64,000 bases of DNA from Oreohelix idahoensis. Taxonomy: Eukaryota; Mollusca; Gastropoda; Stylommatophora; Oreohelicidae. The stretch lies in NCBI GenBank assembly GCA_024509875.1, contig JAMPIV010015262.1, positions 1 to 64,000 on the forward strand, written 5' to 3'. Numbering within the stretch: the first letter of the stretch is position 1; every line of letters begins with the position of its first letter. Shown one piece after another: positions 48,301 through 61,625 of the stretch. The position numbers and the translations under genes are program-made. The notes beneath the pieces were generated by a model. The model was not told where the DNA came from. It worked only from the letters and a program-made list of their open reading frames with translations, and did not search any database.

Positions 48301-51300
48301 TACAGATCCCGGGGCCCTGCAAATGTATCCCGTAGGGAGACATTTGAGTACTATCAAATCTTAAAAAATTTATCCCAAAAATTTCTTAAGTTCAAAAAAA
48401 TGTTCAGAAAAGTTTAAAGTTCAAAAAAATTTTCTAAGTCCAAAAATATTTCCGAAAAATTTAAACTAATTCCTAAACTAGGTTCCTATATCTATGTGCG
48501 ATCAACTTCTCTATAAAAACTTAGGGATGGACATCAACTTCAAAAAAAATTTTTTTTTTTTTTTAACTATCCAGCATTTTTCATCACATTTTAAAATTGG
48601 CAACCCTGACCAACAAAAATATTCATTAAGTCATCACTCAAAAATATGGGGAGTGGCAACATTGGGAACATGAACAATAATATCCTATTTCATTATCATA
48701 ATCCACATGCATGTTATTCCAACAATATAGTTGACACACTGTATTGGACATTGTGGGGGAAAACCTAATTCTATCTCTGTGTCCTCCGAGTGGTTCAAAA
48801 TTTTATGTTATTTTCACTCCTGGTTTTTTAATAAGTTTTGGTCCTAACTTATTTATTGAGTAAGCACTCCATGTATATTGCAGTAGAAAGTATTCCCATT
48901 TTTTTTTTTTTTTTTTTTTCAAAATATCCACATCATCTTTGCAAATGACGATCCAATTGTATAAGTCATTTAATTTAACCGTGGTGATCCATCATGCTTT
49001 CTTTTGTTATTTATTATTGCATATGGGAAACAATTTCAGATCTGTACATAATCATTTTCAAAGCTCAATGTAACAATTTATTCTGATAAGCAATTACAAT
49101 GTACCAATTAAAATGATTAAAAATCTCATTACTTGTACTTGTTCATTTATTTTTGAAATAACCTGGTATCCTTGACAATATGTATCTGTTATCACTTGTT
49201 TATCCTTGTATACCATTTTGTATTTCCTTTATTTTTTCTTTTATAAATCCCATATTCTCCATATATATGTGGTGCTCCAATATTTTATAGGTGTGGACCT
49301 TTCCTAGTCTTCTTGTTTATACTGGGAATTCATCAGTATTGACTTTCAATGTATGACATCTAACAATATATTTATCAACAACATTTGTAAACATCAACAA
49401 AACTTTCATAATTTTATCGCAATATGAGGTAAAATACTTTTGTACATATTTTCAGGATTTCGACACCAACTCTGCCTTCGCAGGTCGAAGGTTAGTCAGA
49501 GTTATGTGGTGCCTGTAACATCCGCTGACTACAGCCAGATGGGTGACTGATGGTACTTATGATTCAAAAATCTCGTCCGTCAGTTATCTTAAGTGTGGGG
49601 CGGGGGTCTATTTCATGGTATCGTTGACAAAGTTTGCAGCATTTCCAATCTAGGTATTCTTTTCTTATGTCATAATATCTCCATGATATATCTGTGACAT
49701 GTCTATCCTTGGGATAACATTATTTTTTTTTCAATATCTTCGGGGTGAGCAAATCTCAGTACGTCCAATTTCATCAATCATTTATATTTTCTCTCCTGTA
49801 ATTCTGGGTATGTTATGAGTATAGTAAATTGTCAATTTATTTCAACTATCTTACAACATTCTGTAATTCGTGATAGGGAATAGTCATTTGTTATACAACA
49901 ATGTTCATTTTACAAAGGCAATGAGCAAAAATCAAAGAGATATCTTCTCCAAAAATGCGGATGTATCTCTATTTCCTTTACCTCTGGGCGTAGCAATTAT
50001 TCAGTCATTATTTTTTTTTTCTCCATTATTTAATCTCCATTTTGTGTCCTTAGTACCTGTGGTTCCATGGGATTATCATAATCTATTGGTCCTTGTCTAC
50101 TGATAATCCTTCAATAATGACTTCAAATATGGTCCTCATATGTGTAACAATCATCTGCTCTGATTTGTTCCATGTCCATGGTATTCATAAAATATTCCAT
50201 TATCTCTTTGTCTTATCTCGTAACCACGAAAGACTAAGATTATTCCTCCAATGTTAATGTGGGGGATTTTTGTGCATAAACATTACAACAAAATCTCAGT
50301 TGTGACAACATAAAGTTTCACCTTAATATAAAATGGCATCTTCATCATACATAACCAGTTGCTTCTTCATCTCATGTGTCATTAGTGGTTATCATCCAGT
50401 AATGGGGTGTTCAATGTGGGTTCAGCATATACAAATGCTGTAAAGGGGTATTTCGTTTGCTAGGTCAGCATGTGCAAATGCTATTTCTTTAACATGGGCA
50501 AAGGCATCATCAACAATTAGGTGCAATTTGTTCAATCTGGGGTTAGCATATACTAATGCTCTCAAGGGATTCTTCATTTTCAGAAAATCAGCATGCGCAA
50601 ATGTCATTGGGGTACTTGTGATATCAACAAAATATTGTTGGAGTATCAGGGATCAAGCTGGTGGGGGTATGAGTGGCATAGGGTGATTTATTTTCTCTTT
50701 TTCTTTTCTTTTATGTCGGCTGCTAACCTCAAGGCAGTCAATGTTTTACAATATTGGCTTATCATCATCAAAATGTGTGAGGGTGGCATATACACATAAT
50801 ACATTTAAAAAAAAAAATTCCAATTGTTTTTTTTTTTTTTTCTCATTTTTCTGTTATGTTGTGTCTCTTTTCATTTTTTTTTCTTTTATGTTTGTATCAC
50901 AAGTACTAAAGAATGATAAAAATCAATTCACTAAACACTAGATATACTATCAACATTCCTACTAGTAAATCCTAACCAATAGGGCTGTAAGTAATAGTTT
51001 AGGTTAGAATAGAATGAATGTTGTAGCAGTATCTGTTGTCAATAAGTGGCGAGGAAAGGGTACATCAAGGATCTCCTGATTACAACATGATTGTAATTCC
51101 AAGGAATGAATATGATTGGGATTTAAAAGATCATAAGTCTAGAATGTCGTCTCAATATAGTGGAATGGAAAAATAGTAAGTTAAAGATGTGTAACAGTGG
51201 AGTGAAGAAAATCTTATTATAGAGAGTCAAGGTTGGGATATGGAATCTCTTTAGGAGAATTTTTAAAATTCTTGACAGTACTAATATACATCTGGGTCTA

Positions 51301-51884
51301 AAATAATGTACATTTTGAAAAATAAATAATCCTGTGGAGAAAAATAGCAAAACATGCAATACTGGTTTTGGGTATGAGTTATGTGCTGTTAAGAGATGTT
51401 ATAGTAGGAACAGTATGATTGATCAAGGTGATAGATATAAAGGAGTTTAGCATAATTTAGATCAAAGAAATATTAGTATGGGGTAAGAAAAAAAACTACT
51501 GGTGTAAAGTGTCTGCATGAAAATGCAAGGACAAGAAGTCTGGTGAATGGAGCATGTCTGTAACTAAATAAGGGTGTCTGTAAACTCGTAACACCGTGTG
51601 TTATGAATTTTTTTTATCATTTTTATTTCACAACTATACTATCTAAAAAAAAATCCTCCGTGGGTTGGTCTTGATTTTCCTCTGGTATCAGTATTCTAAG
51701 GCTGGAAAAAAAAGTTTCTCAGTGGGGCTTTTGACATCTTAGTCTGGAAGCAAGTCATTTGAACTGTCAGAAACTGAAAATAAAGTACATGGGAAGGTTA
51801 GTACATTGTTAAAAAGGTTTTTTCACATATGCTTTGACCGTACATGAGATGGCATGTACATTGAAGACTCGAGGGGCGTGTCTT
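48301..51884 (-). other. C2 long 3' untranslated region
   Basis: About 3.6 kb between pol and 3' LTR, matching the C1 UTR in inverse orientation, with long T runs (48900-48920, 50827-50842). Contains the same pair of degenerate ~120-bp units (about 50600-50415) and a 77-codon open frame on the opposite strand (49870-50103) whose counterpart in C1 is also open (18849-19085). Confidence 0.7.
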
Positions 51885-54800
51885 TCAGAACAGCTTCGCT
51901 AGTTCTTTGAATTCCTTCATCGCCTCGAGCATTGCAATTTCCCGACTGGATAGGCGAGCATCATACTGAGTAGCAGTGGGGACGGGTGTGATAGGCGACG
52001 ACACTGCATTTGCTGATTGTTGGGGCACCGAGGATATTGACGAATGCGGTGATGGCTTAACATCATTTGATTGCGGTGATGGTTTCACTGTGGTTGGGGT
52101 TTGTATGGCTGGAACATCTGTTGGTTTTGAGGCAGGTATATGTTTCGCCTTGATTTTTCTTCTGACCTGGTTGTGCTGAACGTTAGCACCGGTTACAATG
52201 GGCACAGTAATTTGCACACTGTTGTTTTTGACTAGTTGAGATGAGGCTAACACTTCTCGGCTTGGTTTTGGAACATGATTGCGTTTCTTCAGAATCTTTC
52301 GTCTGATATAGTTGTGCTATATACGTGGAATTTTGTTGCTAGGGATTGAGTCATCAGATTCTGTTTTATAGGCGCGTTTGACGCTGGAGCTGACTGGTAC
52401 AAATAATGTACTATCCGCATCACTGGTTTCAATAGAACTAGCTGTATCAATGTCTGTTTCTTGTTCGTATAATTCTACCATTTCTCTGTCATTATGTTCG
52501 TTGGGGTCTGACAACGCTGTGCCGGGGTTGACACTGTAGTTTCTCATTTCTTGTTGCGTTTCGTCTTCATAAAGATTGCTGGTATATGGTTCAACAATCT
52601 GCTTGGGTATAGTTTCTTCAGGATCTGATTGTTCTGAACGAGCAATCTTGTTCTTGTGGTATAGCAGTGTTTGGTTTTCACTAGTGTTAAAACTAGAACT
52701 GCCTGAACTGGGGGTGTGATAGGTATCAGCTGACGATTTATCACTGCGGGAGTAAGTTTGAGTGTGGATATAAGGTGCTTTCGTGTTGTCATCGTGTGAC
52801 GTCTGTAGCATGATTTCTTCATTTCTAATGCGCAGGTCTCTGTCTTGGAGTCGATTACGCAATTCAAGTGGTGGGATATCTTCTTCGCTTTCGGACGAGT
52901 CTCGTTGTTGTCTTGCTCGATGTAGTGCATCGGTGGGTGGTCTGGGTATGCGGTCGTCTTGGTAAAATTCAGAGTCTGTCGTCTCTGACTCTGATATGTC
53001 AGACGGATCTGTACTGGATGGATTATAATTTAGGGTGGCCTTTCTGACTGGTCTTGTATTTGTCGTCAGAGGCGGAATGGGCCTGTGATTATCAATTTTG
53101 ATTTGTTTTACGTGAGCTTTTGTATGGTGTTGTTTCTCTTCATTCCAAATAATGAAGTTTACAGGCGTAGTTTGTTTCATGATTTTGTAGCCATCTAACC
53201 ATCGGTCATCGAATTTTGAACTGCGTACATGTTTCTTGTAGTATACTCTGTCTCCTATTTTGTACGTTGGTAGCTTGGCTGATTTATCATGTTGTTTCTG
53301 TTTCTTGTGAAATGCCTTCTGCGTATTTCGTTGTGCAATCTGGTGAGCTTTATACTTTTCTTGAAGGATTATTTCGATGGGGTCTTCTCCCATGTATTTT
53401 CTTTGTGGGCGAAGTAGGTTGTCTAACGGAAAGTTGGGTTCTCTTCCGTATAGCATGAGAAAGGGTGACATTCCTGTGGTATCGTTGACGTTTACTCGGA
53501 TGGCTTCAAGAGCTTGGTTAATGTATAGGTCCCAGTATTGGTGGTTCCCTTTGATATATTTGCTAATAATATCATGTAGGGTGGCGTGCATGCGTTCATT
53601 TCTGCCATTTGCATTTGGGCAATAATAAGTGGTTGTAGTATGCTCAATATTCAGCTGGTGTAAGGTGGCTTTAAATGGGTTACCGATAAACTGTTTACCG
53701 TTGTCTGAAATGATTCGTTTTGGACAGCCATGCCTGGGAATGAATTCTTGTAAAAAAATTTGCGTGATGGACTGCGATGTGGCATCACTGAGTGGGTAAC
53801 TTTCTGGCCAAACAGAGTATTGGTCAACTATGTGCAGGAGGTATTTGTTGCCTGATTGGGTGAGTGGGTAAGGACCTGATAAGTCAATGCTTACTGTTTG
53901 CATGGGGTAATGGGAAGGTTGCATTTCTTGAAGGGGAATTAAATGTGGCTTCATGTTCCTCAATTTACATGTTCTACAGGTGGCTACATATTCTGTAATG
54001 TCTTTGTAGAAAGTTTGCCAATAATACCTTTTCTTTATAACATCAATTGTTTTGTCTCTTCCCATGTGCCCGTTGTTATCATGAAACTGTAGCAATACTT
54101 CTGGGACTAGATGTGCTGGAATGACTTTTCTTAGTGTCCCTTCTTGTTTCTGGTCAATATAGTATAGAGCTCCATCCGTTGGGTGTACTGTAAAATCTTT
54201 ACTTTTTGTTGGGTTTTCTTTCACGTATGTGAGCAGCTTGACAATTTCTGCATCTTTCGCTTGTTCTACTCTCATGTCAAACATATCTTGGCTTTCTTCT
54301 TCTACTTGAGTGGCAGAATCTGAGGTACTTCTTCGACTTGATGAAGTAATTTCATTAATTTCTTTAGCATTATCGTCAATCTCTGAGGATGTGCCATCAT
54401 TTTTGACTCTATTTGTTTTCACTTCAGTTTCATCATCATATTTAATCCTGGATAAGAGGTCTGCACAGGTGTTCATTTCGCCTGGGATATGTTCGATGGT
54501 GGTGTCGTAGGACTGTAAATTCATTGCCCATGTCTGTAGCTTCTTTGGCTGTTCTTGTGTTTTTGTGAGCCGGTTAACCAAAGGTTGATGATCAGTTCTT
54601 ATAATGAGTTTAGTTCCTCTGACATAAAAGTCAAACTTTTGTACTGCATAGTGAATAGCATATGCTTTTTTCTCAGTGGTGGTCCACCGTTTTTGTGACT
54701 TTGACAATGCGTGGGATAGGAATGCAATGGGTTTCTCATTGGGAATGTTTGGTAGGATGGGTGTTTCATCTTCTAGTACTGGTTGTACCAAACATGCACC

Positions 54801-57482
54801 AATTGCGTTATCTGAGGCATCGGCGTATAGTATCATGGGCTGAGAAATATCTGGATGTCCAAGCAGTGGGATGGTGGTTAGGGCATTTTTAAGATACTCA
54901 AAGGATCTCTGGCAGTCTTCTGTCCATTTGAAGCGTGCATACTTGCGGGTAAGGGCTATCAAAGGCTCTGCTGCTCTGGAGAAATTGATGATGTGGCGTG
55001 TATAGTAACCTATTGTACCAATAAATGAGCGTGTTTGTCTCACCGTCTTGGGGCTAGGCATTTCTCTTATGGCTTTGACTTTATCTTCATCAGGTCTGAC
55101 GCCATGTCTATTGATGACAAAGCCTAAATATTTTGTTTCTGTCTTTAGAAACTGACACTTCGACAGTTTTAACTTTATTTGGTGATGCCTGAGTCTATCA
55201 AACACTGTTTCAACCTTGCGGAGGTGGTCTTCCATCGTGCCTGCGGTATGTATCAGGATATCGTCTATGTATGCCAGGGCAAATGGATGTAGACCCTTTA
55301 ACACTTCATCCATGAGTGACATATATGTTGCTGGCGATCCTTTTAGACCAAATGGCATAACATTCCAAAAAAAACTTCCTATATGTGAACAGAATGTGGA
55401 TTTCTGTTTTGCCTCAGGTGTCATGGGGATGCACCAAAAGCCTGACCTTGCATCAAGTGTGGTAAAGTATGTAGACTTTCCTAACGTCGCAAGGAGATCG
55501 TCTATCCTGGGGAGGGGGTAGGAAATGACTTTTGTGATTTTGTTAAGGGCACGGTAGTCGCAGCAAAAGCGACTGGAGCCGTCTTTCTTTGTTACGATCA
55601 CTATGGGTGAGGACCATTGGGAACGGGATCTTTCGATGATTCCTGCCTGTAGCATTTCATTTATAGACCTTTCCACGAGTTCTCTGTTTTTCAAGGGCGT
55701 ATGATAGGGTTTCATATGTATTGGCTCCTCTGTAGTTGTTTGAATGTCCATTGTGACAGTGTTAGTTCTGCCTAATTCCATGTCATTGAGTGCGAATACA
55801 TCTTGGTGCTTTTCTACAAACGTTTTCAAACGTTGCTTATTATCTTCTGTGGCATTCAGGGTTGCAAGTAACTGAGCTATTCTCTCTCTGTGTTTATGAT
55901 CTGCTATGATATCTCTGGTCTGTCTTGATGCCTCCGTTTCATTCCCATAATCTTGGGACATTTTTCTTGCATCTTGTGAAAATATCTGCTCTGGGTATGT
56001 GGTTTTCTTTTGCGTATTTCTTTGCCGTTCATTGGGCTGTGCTTGGTACTGTTTCCTCTGCCATGTGCTGTGTGCATTTCCATTTGTCACTGCATTTACT
56101 GTATATACGTTTCTAGTATTATTTCTGGGGTAGTCGTTATTGTGCCATTGTTTCTGATTATTTCTGCCGTAACTGCGCTTATCCGCGTACGTTACTGTAT
56201 TTCTTCCGTTTGTGCTATAGTGCTGTCTTCTTTCCCTGGGCGAAAATTTTTCATTCTTTCTATTTCCAACTTTGCTGCTGTAGTATCCTCCTGTGGTATA
56301 GTCATATAAAAATTCTTCCTTTTCTTCGTGACATTCAATTTGTTTTGGGACTTTATCATATCCACCTGTTTTTGAGTTATATTGATACTCTATGGGGCAT
56401 GTATCTCTGTCTTGTCGCTTTGGATATCCTCCTGGCAAGATAATTTCTGTTTCTCTGTTACTCTGTGATATACAGCACTTCATCTTTTCTCTTGGTGTGC
56501 TGGGGCGCAAGAATGAGTAATTATAGTCATTTTCATACTGTGGCCTTTCTCTTCTTATGTATGAACTGGTTCGTTTCTGCCATCTGGGTAGGGTATGCTG
56601 TGGTGTAACGTAACTGTGACTGATATTGCTGCCTTTTTCTGCATAAGCCTTATAACTGTTTACTTTCCATGTACTATGGTTATTTGTGCTGCGATTTCGT
56701 GCATTATGTCCAGTGGGAGTGGTTGAGCCAATTTGTGGATGGTCTCTATTGGTTTTGGTTTGTCTTAACGTTGACGTATCCACTTGTGCTACATTTGTGC
56801 CTCTATTTATAGTGGTGGTTTTTCCTGACATATTCAATATCATGATGGGGAAATCTCTAGCCTTCGAGACTTCAGCGATTCCCTCTGTAATTTGCAACAA
56901 TGGGTCATCAATAATGCTTTCTTCTGCTAGGGGCTGTATTTGAATTGATTGCCCTGGTGTTATGTACTCAGAATTTTTTACTCTGCCTTTTGCTATGACC
57001 AGGAAGTTTGGCGCCACCGTTATGGGAGCTGTAAGCCTTACCAAAGACGCTATGTGGATATCGTCCTGGAGATCTATGTATGTATTGTTGACTTTGATTT
57101 TCTGGAGGTCATAGTATATTCGAACTTTGTGTTTGTTAAAGAAATCCCTCCCTAGGATAAAATTTCTAGACATTCCTTTAGTAATGACAAATGGGTGTTC
57201 AAAATTTGTTTCGCCTAAGGAAAATTTTAGCCATGCTGTCCCAACTGAATTTAGTCTTTGTCCCGTGACTGAAGCTAGGTGTGTTTTGGACGGTTGAAAT
57301 CGTACTAAGTGTTGGATCCTCTTGAACAGCTGGAACCTAATAAGGCTGATGGATGCTCCTGTATCTACCAGTGCCCTATATTGTTGGCCCTGTATAGACA
57401 TGATGCAGGAACTGGGGTCCGGATGTATTTTAGTTCCATCATGCAACATTTCTTCATATTGTATTTTTCCGGATGGGCCCAC
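51885..57482 (-). pseudogene. C2 pol: protease, RT, RNase H, integrase plus long tail, one nonsense codon
   Basis: The frame is open from before 57482, close to the gag stop and in another frame, so pol is presumably made by frameshift. Protease DTGAS at about 57353-57367 (near residue 40). A ~350-residue Y/N/R-rich linker precedes RT; YIDD at 55259-55270; RNase H YADAS and TDHQPL; integrase H-x4-H/C-x2-C, core D, SDNG and NERMH acidic residues; the DRVYYKK...W.DGYKI module; then a ~330-residue acidic, Ser/Thr-rich tail. TAG at 52317-52319 replaces the CAG of copy 1; the tail continues in the same frame to 51885 and ends in a REIAMLEAMKEFKELAKLF helix. Much longer than usual Gypsy pols (about 1100 residues). 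All catalytic motifs remain. Confidence 0.92.
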
Positions 57483-57546
57483 TTGACAATTTCTGTTCTG
57501 TGTTGTTTCTTTTGTTTTAGACCATTTTCTGTGATTGTTGCCCTCA

Positions 57547-59239
57547 CTAACGGTCCTGTTTAGTGAGTGGCGCGGCCGTTTCCCTGACGCATGAGGGGTT
57601 GAGGTGCGCCTCTGGTATACTGATTTCTGGTGTAATCACGTGGGGGTGGTGCGGGTTGTTGTGGTTGGTAACCTCCTCTTCTGGATGGTGCATTATTGTA
57701 ATTTGCTCTACAGGACTTGTAACCATGTCCGAGCCTACCGCATGTAAAGCATCCGTTTGTATTGACATTATTGACGTCGTTTTGCCTCTGTGTCTTCTTC
57801 TTCTTTGATCCATAACCGCCAACCGTCAAAGCAGTCAGCGGCCATCACGCCTGGTGGCGTCTTGTAGGGCAGCAACAAATTGATTCCACTTTGCTCGGTC
57901 GGCGGCCATCCTTCGTACAGTGCCCCAACTGTGGTTCATTCTTTGCATCTCAGCTTCCACAGTTCTCCGCCAAGTTGTTTTTGGTCGGCCTCTCTTTCGC
58001 TTCCCTCGGGGGTCCATAGCATAGCTGTTCTTGTGATGGTATCAGGGTCCCTTCTGAGGACATGGCCAACCCAACTCCAGCGTCTGCCAGCTTTGATGGT
58101 GTGCATGTCCTCCTGGTTACTCCGAATAAGTAGTTCTTGGTTGCTGATGGTGTTTGGCCAAAAGATTCGGAGAATTTTCCTTAGGCAGATTGTGTGGAAA
58201 GAGGACAGTTTCGACATTTCCTTCTCTGTTACTCTCCAACATTCCGCACCATAGAGAAGCACAGAAAGTACACAGCTCTCATACAGTCTTAATTTGGTGT
58301 TTGTGCTGTACTGGGAAGACTTCCAAATGTTGTTGAGAACAGCAAAGGCTGTTCTCGCTTTATTCATTCTGTTGTTAATGTCCTTTGCCTCTGTGTGGGG
58401 GGTCTATAATTGCGGGGCCTATCATCTCGTTGTCGTGGGCGACTCCATTGCCTCCTGGCATGGTCAACTTCCATAGGCTCATGCTCATCATAGTCCCTAT
58501 ATTCCGGTCGGGGTTCCCTACCTGCTCTTTGTTGGAACCTTCGGTGAAGATTTTCCTCCTGTATTGCTGCTTGGATTGTTTCAGCAATGGTCTTGGTGTC
58601 TTTTCTAATGATATGCCTTCTGATATTTTCTGCCCTAAGGCCATCGGCAAATATCCCCACTAACTGTATTTCTACCTCAGGTGTGGTAGGGATTTCTCCA
58701 CAAAACGCCTCTTCTGCCATATTGAGGAATCTATCTCCAAAGAGTTGTACTGATTCGTCCCTTTCCTGTTTCATGCTTCTAAGGACTGACCAAGCATGCA
58801 TTTTGTCTATTATTTCCCCATATCTCTGGGTGAGCTCTTTCTTTAGGGACTCGTAGGTCTCTGTGGGGTACTGCTGGGACCTCCTTCTTAAAAAATCATT
58901 TACAAACGAATCAGAGCTCAACAGAGCGATTTTCTTTTTCTCTTCATCATTTGTTGTTTCTGCTATTGCCGCAAATTTTTCTATGTCGGCCAACCATCTC
59001 CTGAATTTCTTCTTATCTCCCTCGAATGGTTGTACTATGGACCTAACTTGGGATAATTTTGCATAACTGCTATTCTTTTCTAAGTTCTCAGTAAGGCGCT
59101 GTAGCGCTATCAATGTGGGTTCCTCCATATTTGGATTGACTGGGGGCTGCAACGGTTGTGCATTTACAGGTTGGTTCTGGGGTTGTTGTTGTTGTTGGTC
59201 CACACCAAGCTGTTGAAAATTATGTAGTAAATTTTCCAT
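57547..59239 (-). pseudogene. C2 gag, split by a LINE insertion
   Basis: The N-terminal part from ATG 59239 has a Q/N/P-rich head, then capsid-like sequence (KKFRRWLADIEKF, DFLRRRSQQYPTETYESLKKEL, HAWSVLRSMKQ, QLFGDRFLNMAEE, QLVGIFADGLRA) homologous to the F gag. It is interrupted at 58396. The C-terminal part resumes at 57793 with a zinc knuckle C-x2-C-x4-H-x4-C (CFTCGRLGHGYKSC) and an R/G/P-rich end, stopping at 57560. The insert plus one duplication copy is 603 bp, a multiple of three, and both parts are in one frame, so the break comes from the insertion alone. Confidence 0.9.
57794..58383 (-). mobile_element. 5'-truncated RTE-like LINE inserted in C2 gag
   Basis: Perfect 13-bp target duplication TTTGCCTCTGTGT at 57781-57793 and 58384-58396. 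The minus strand encodes the end of a LINE RT: RLYESCVLSVLLYGAECWRVTEKE, WVGHVLRRDPDTITRTAMLWTP, GKRKRGRPKTTWRR, and WNQFVAALQDAT, then a stop and an AAGAAGAAG tail beside the duplication. One frameshift near 58006 separates the two reading frames. A typical recent, dead-on-arrival LINE copy; the same family as 45300-45463. Confidence 0.92.
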
Positions 59240-59363
59240 GGTCTGTGATCTCTAGTTATTCGCTTTATCAAAGAGAAGTGGTCACAGGCACCACTTTGAG
59301 ATGTGTTTTCCTGCTCAATACCTTTTTTTAATGAGGACTGATCACGGGCACCAAGTTGCGATG
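59240..59363 (-). other. C2 leader with two PBS-like sites
   Basis: Next to the LTR, minus-strand TGGTGCCCGTGATC (complement 59340-59353) is the likely PBS. A second site, TGGTGCCTGTGACC (complement 59280-59293), lies 60 bp further in, followed on the plus strand by GATGTGT as the first is. Confidence 0.6.
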
Positions 59364-60313
59364 TGTGGCCGGGTAGGGTAGTGGGGATTGCTGTTTTGAA
59401 TCGAGAGTATTAGATTTTGATTACTAGCTAGCCTGCTAGAGGTGATGATTTCTCTCTACAGACTTACAGGAATTTACCAGGTTCGGGGATAATCCTCTAA
59501 GATGTTTTATTTTTTAGAGCAGATGGTTATTGTTTGTGTTGCACCTGCAGCGATTTGCTTTGGTATGATACTTTAGTAATTTGTATGATGGCCACTTGCA
59601 AAACATATGATTCGTCAACAGCATTTGAGTTCAATGAAACAACTGTTTTATTTAACTTTCAACAAGAACTGGGTTAAGTCAAATGGTAACCACATCAAAT
59701 TTTCATAATAGCATGTCGACATTTATAAACCAGCGTGAAGGTTCAATATATTATTTCTAAGATGCAACATTCCTTTTTCCCAACATCAGGATCTTCCTTG
59801 GTAAGCATATCGGTCAATTATATGCCTATTTTGTTTTCATTGTTGCACATCTTGGAACATAGCCCTACTTGGGTTATGACCGTCAGCTCTATCTTTTTAA
59901 GTATGTTATGTTTTTCCTACTTACAAAGTTTTGGAATCCATAAACACTTCCACAATTAATTGAATATACACAACTGTGTCTGAAGTTGATGTCCTCAACT
60001 GAAATCTACACTGATTAGACAAAGCATGTCCTTGCTTTCACGCTCTCAGTTCAATACTGCCTAAAAACATGGCTTCGCCTCCCGTTCATTTCTGGGAAAA
60101 GGGAAGGACTGAGCTTAACCATTGGTTAGAAATCACGTGACTAACGCAACTCTGCAACCGAAGCTTGGCCTAAAATAATGCGTGGCGTTTCCAAGCTAAA
60201 ACTGGCCTAATTGAACATCTGCGTTAAGATTTTCTTTTATCTTCTGTTTCTATAAAAATTTATTTTATGTTAATATAGTCTATATCTGAAAACTCACGGT
60301 ATACGCGGTTACA
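59364..60313 (-). repeat. C2 5' LTR, 950 bp
   Basis: Plus strand from TGTGGCCGGG to GGTTACA. Carries 53 bp (about 59615-59668) not found in the 3' LTR. Flanked on the right by CATA, matching the left flank of the element. Confidence 0.88.
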
Positions 60314-60317
60314 CATA

Positions 60318-61520
<1,203 letters not shown>

Positions 61521-61625
61521 ACATGTGCGTTATCTCGCTCCTAACATATTAGAAAGAACCGCAAAATTGATGCGCAGAACTCATTCAACTAAAGTTCTTA
61601 AATGCACAATTCTTTTTTTTTACAG

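Larger units (their letters stand above)
46363..60313 (-). mobile_element. Element C copy 2 (C2): full-length Ty3/Gypsy retrotransposon
   Basis: Complete on the minus strand: 5' LTR 59364-60313, PBS, gag, pol, 3.6 kb 3' UTR, 3' LTR 46363-48300. Both ends are TG/CA and a 4-bp duplication CATA flanks it (46359-46362 and 60314-60317). About 13.95 kb including a 603-bp LINE insertion in gag. By eye only about five substitutions and small indels separate the shared LTR blocks, so the insertion is recent, yet pol has a nonsense codon and gag is split. Confidence 0.9.

Noticed and set aside
49870..50103. A possible small gene inside the C 3' UTR
   Set aside because: Low complexity, antisense, no start context or family; shared only because the DNA is duplicated.
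57482..57482. Start of C2 pol at this position
   Set aside because: The codon is GTG and the frame is open upstream; pol is more likely joined to gag by frameshift.
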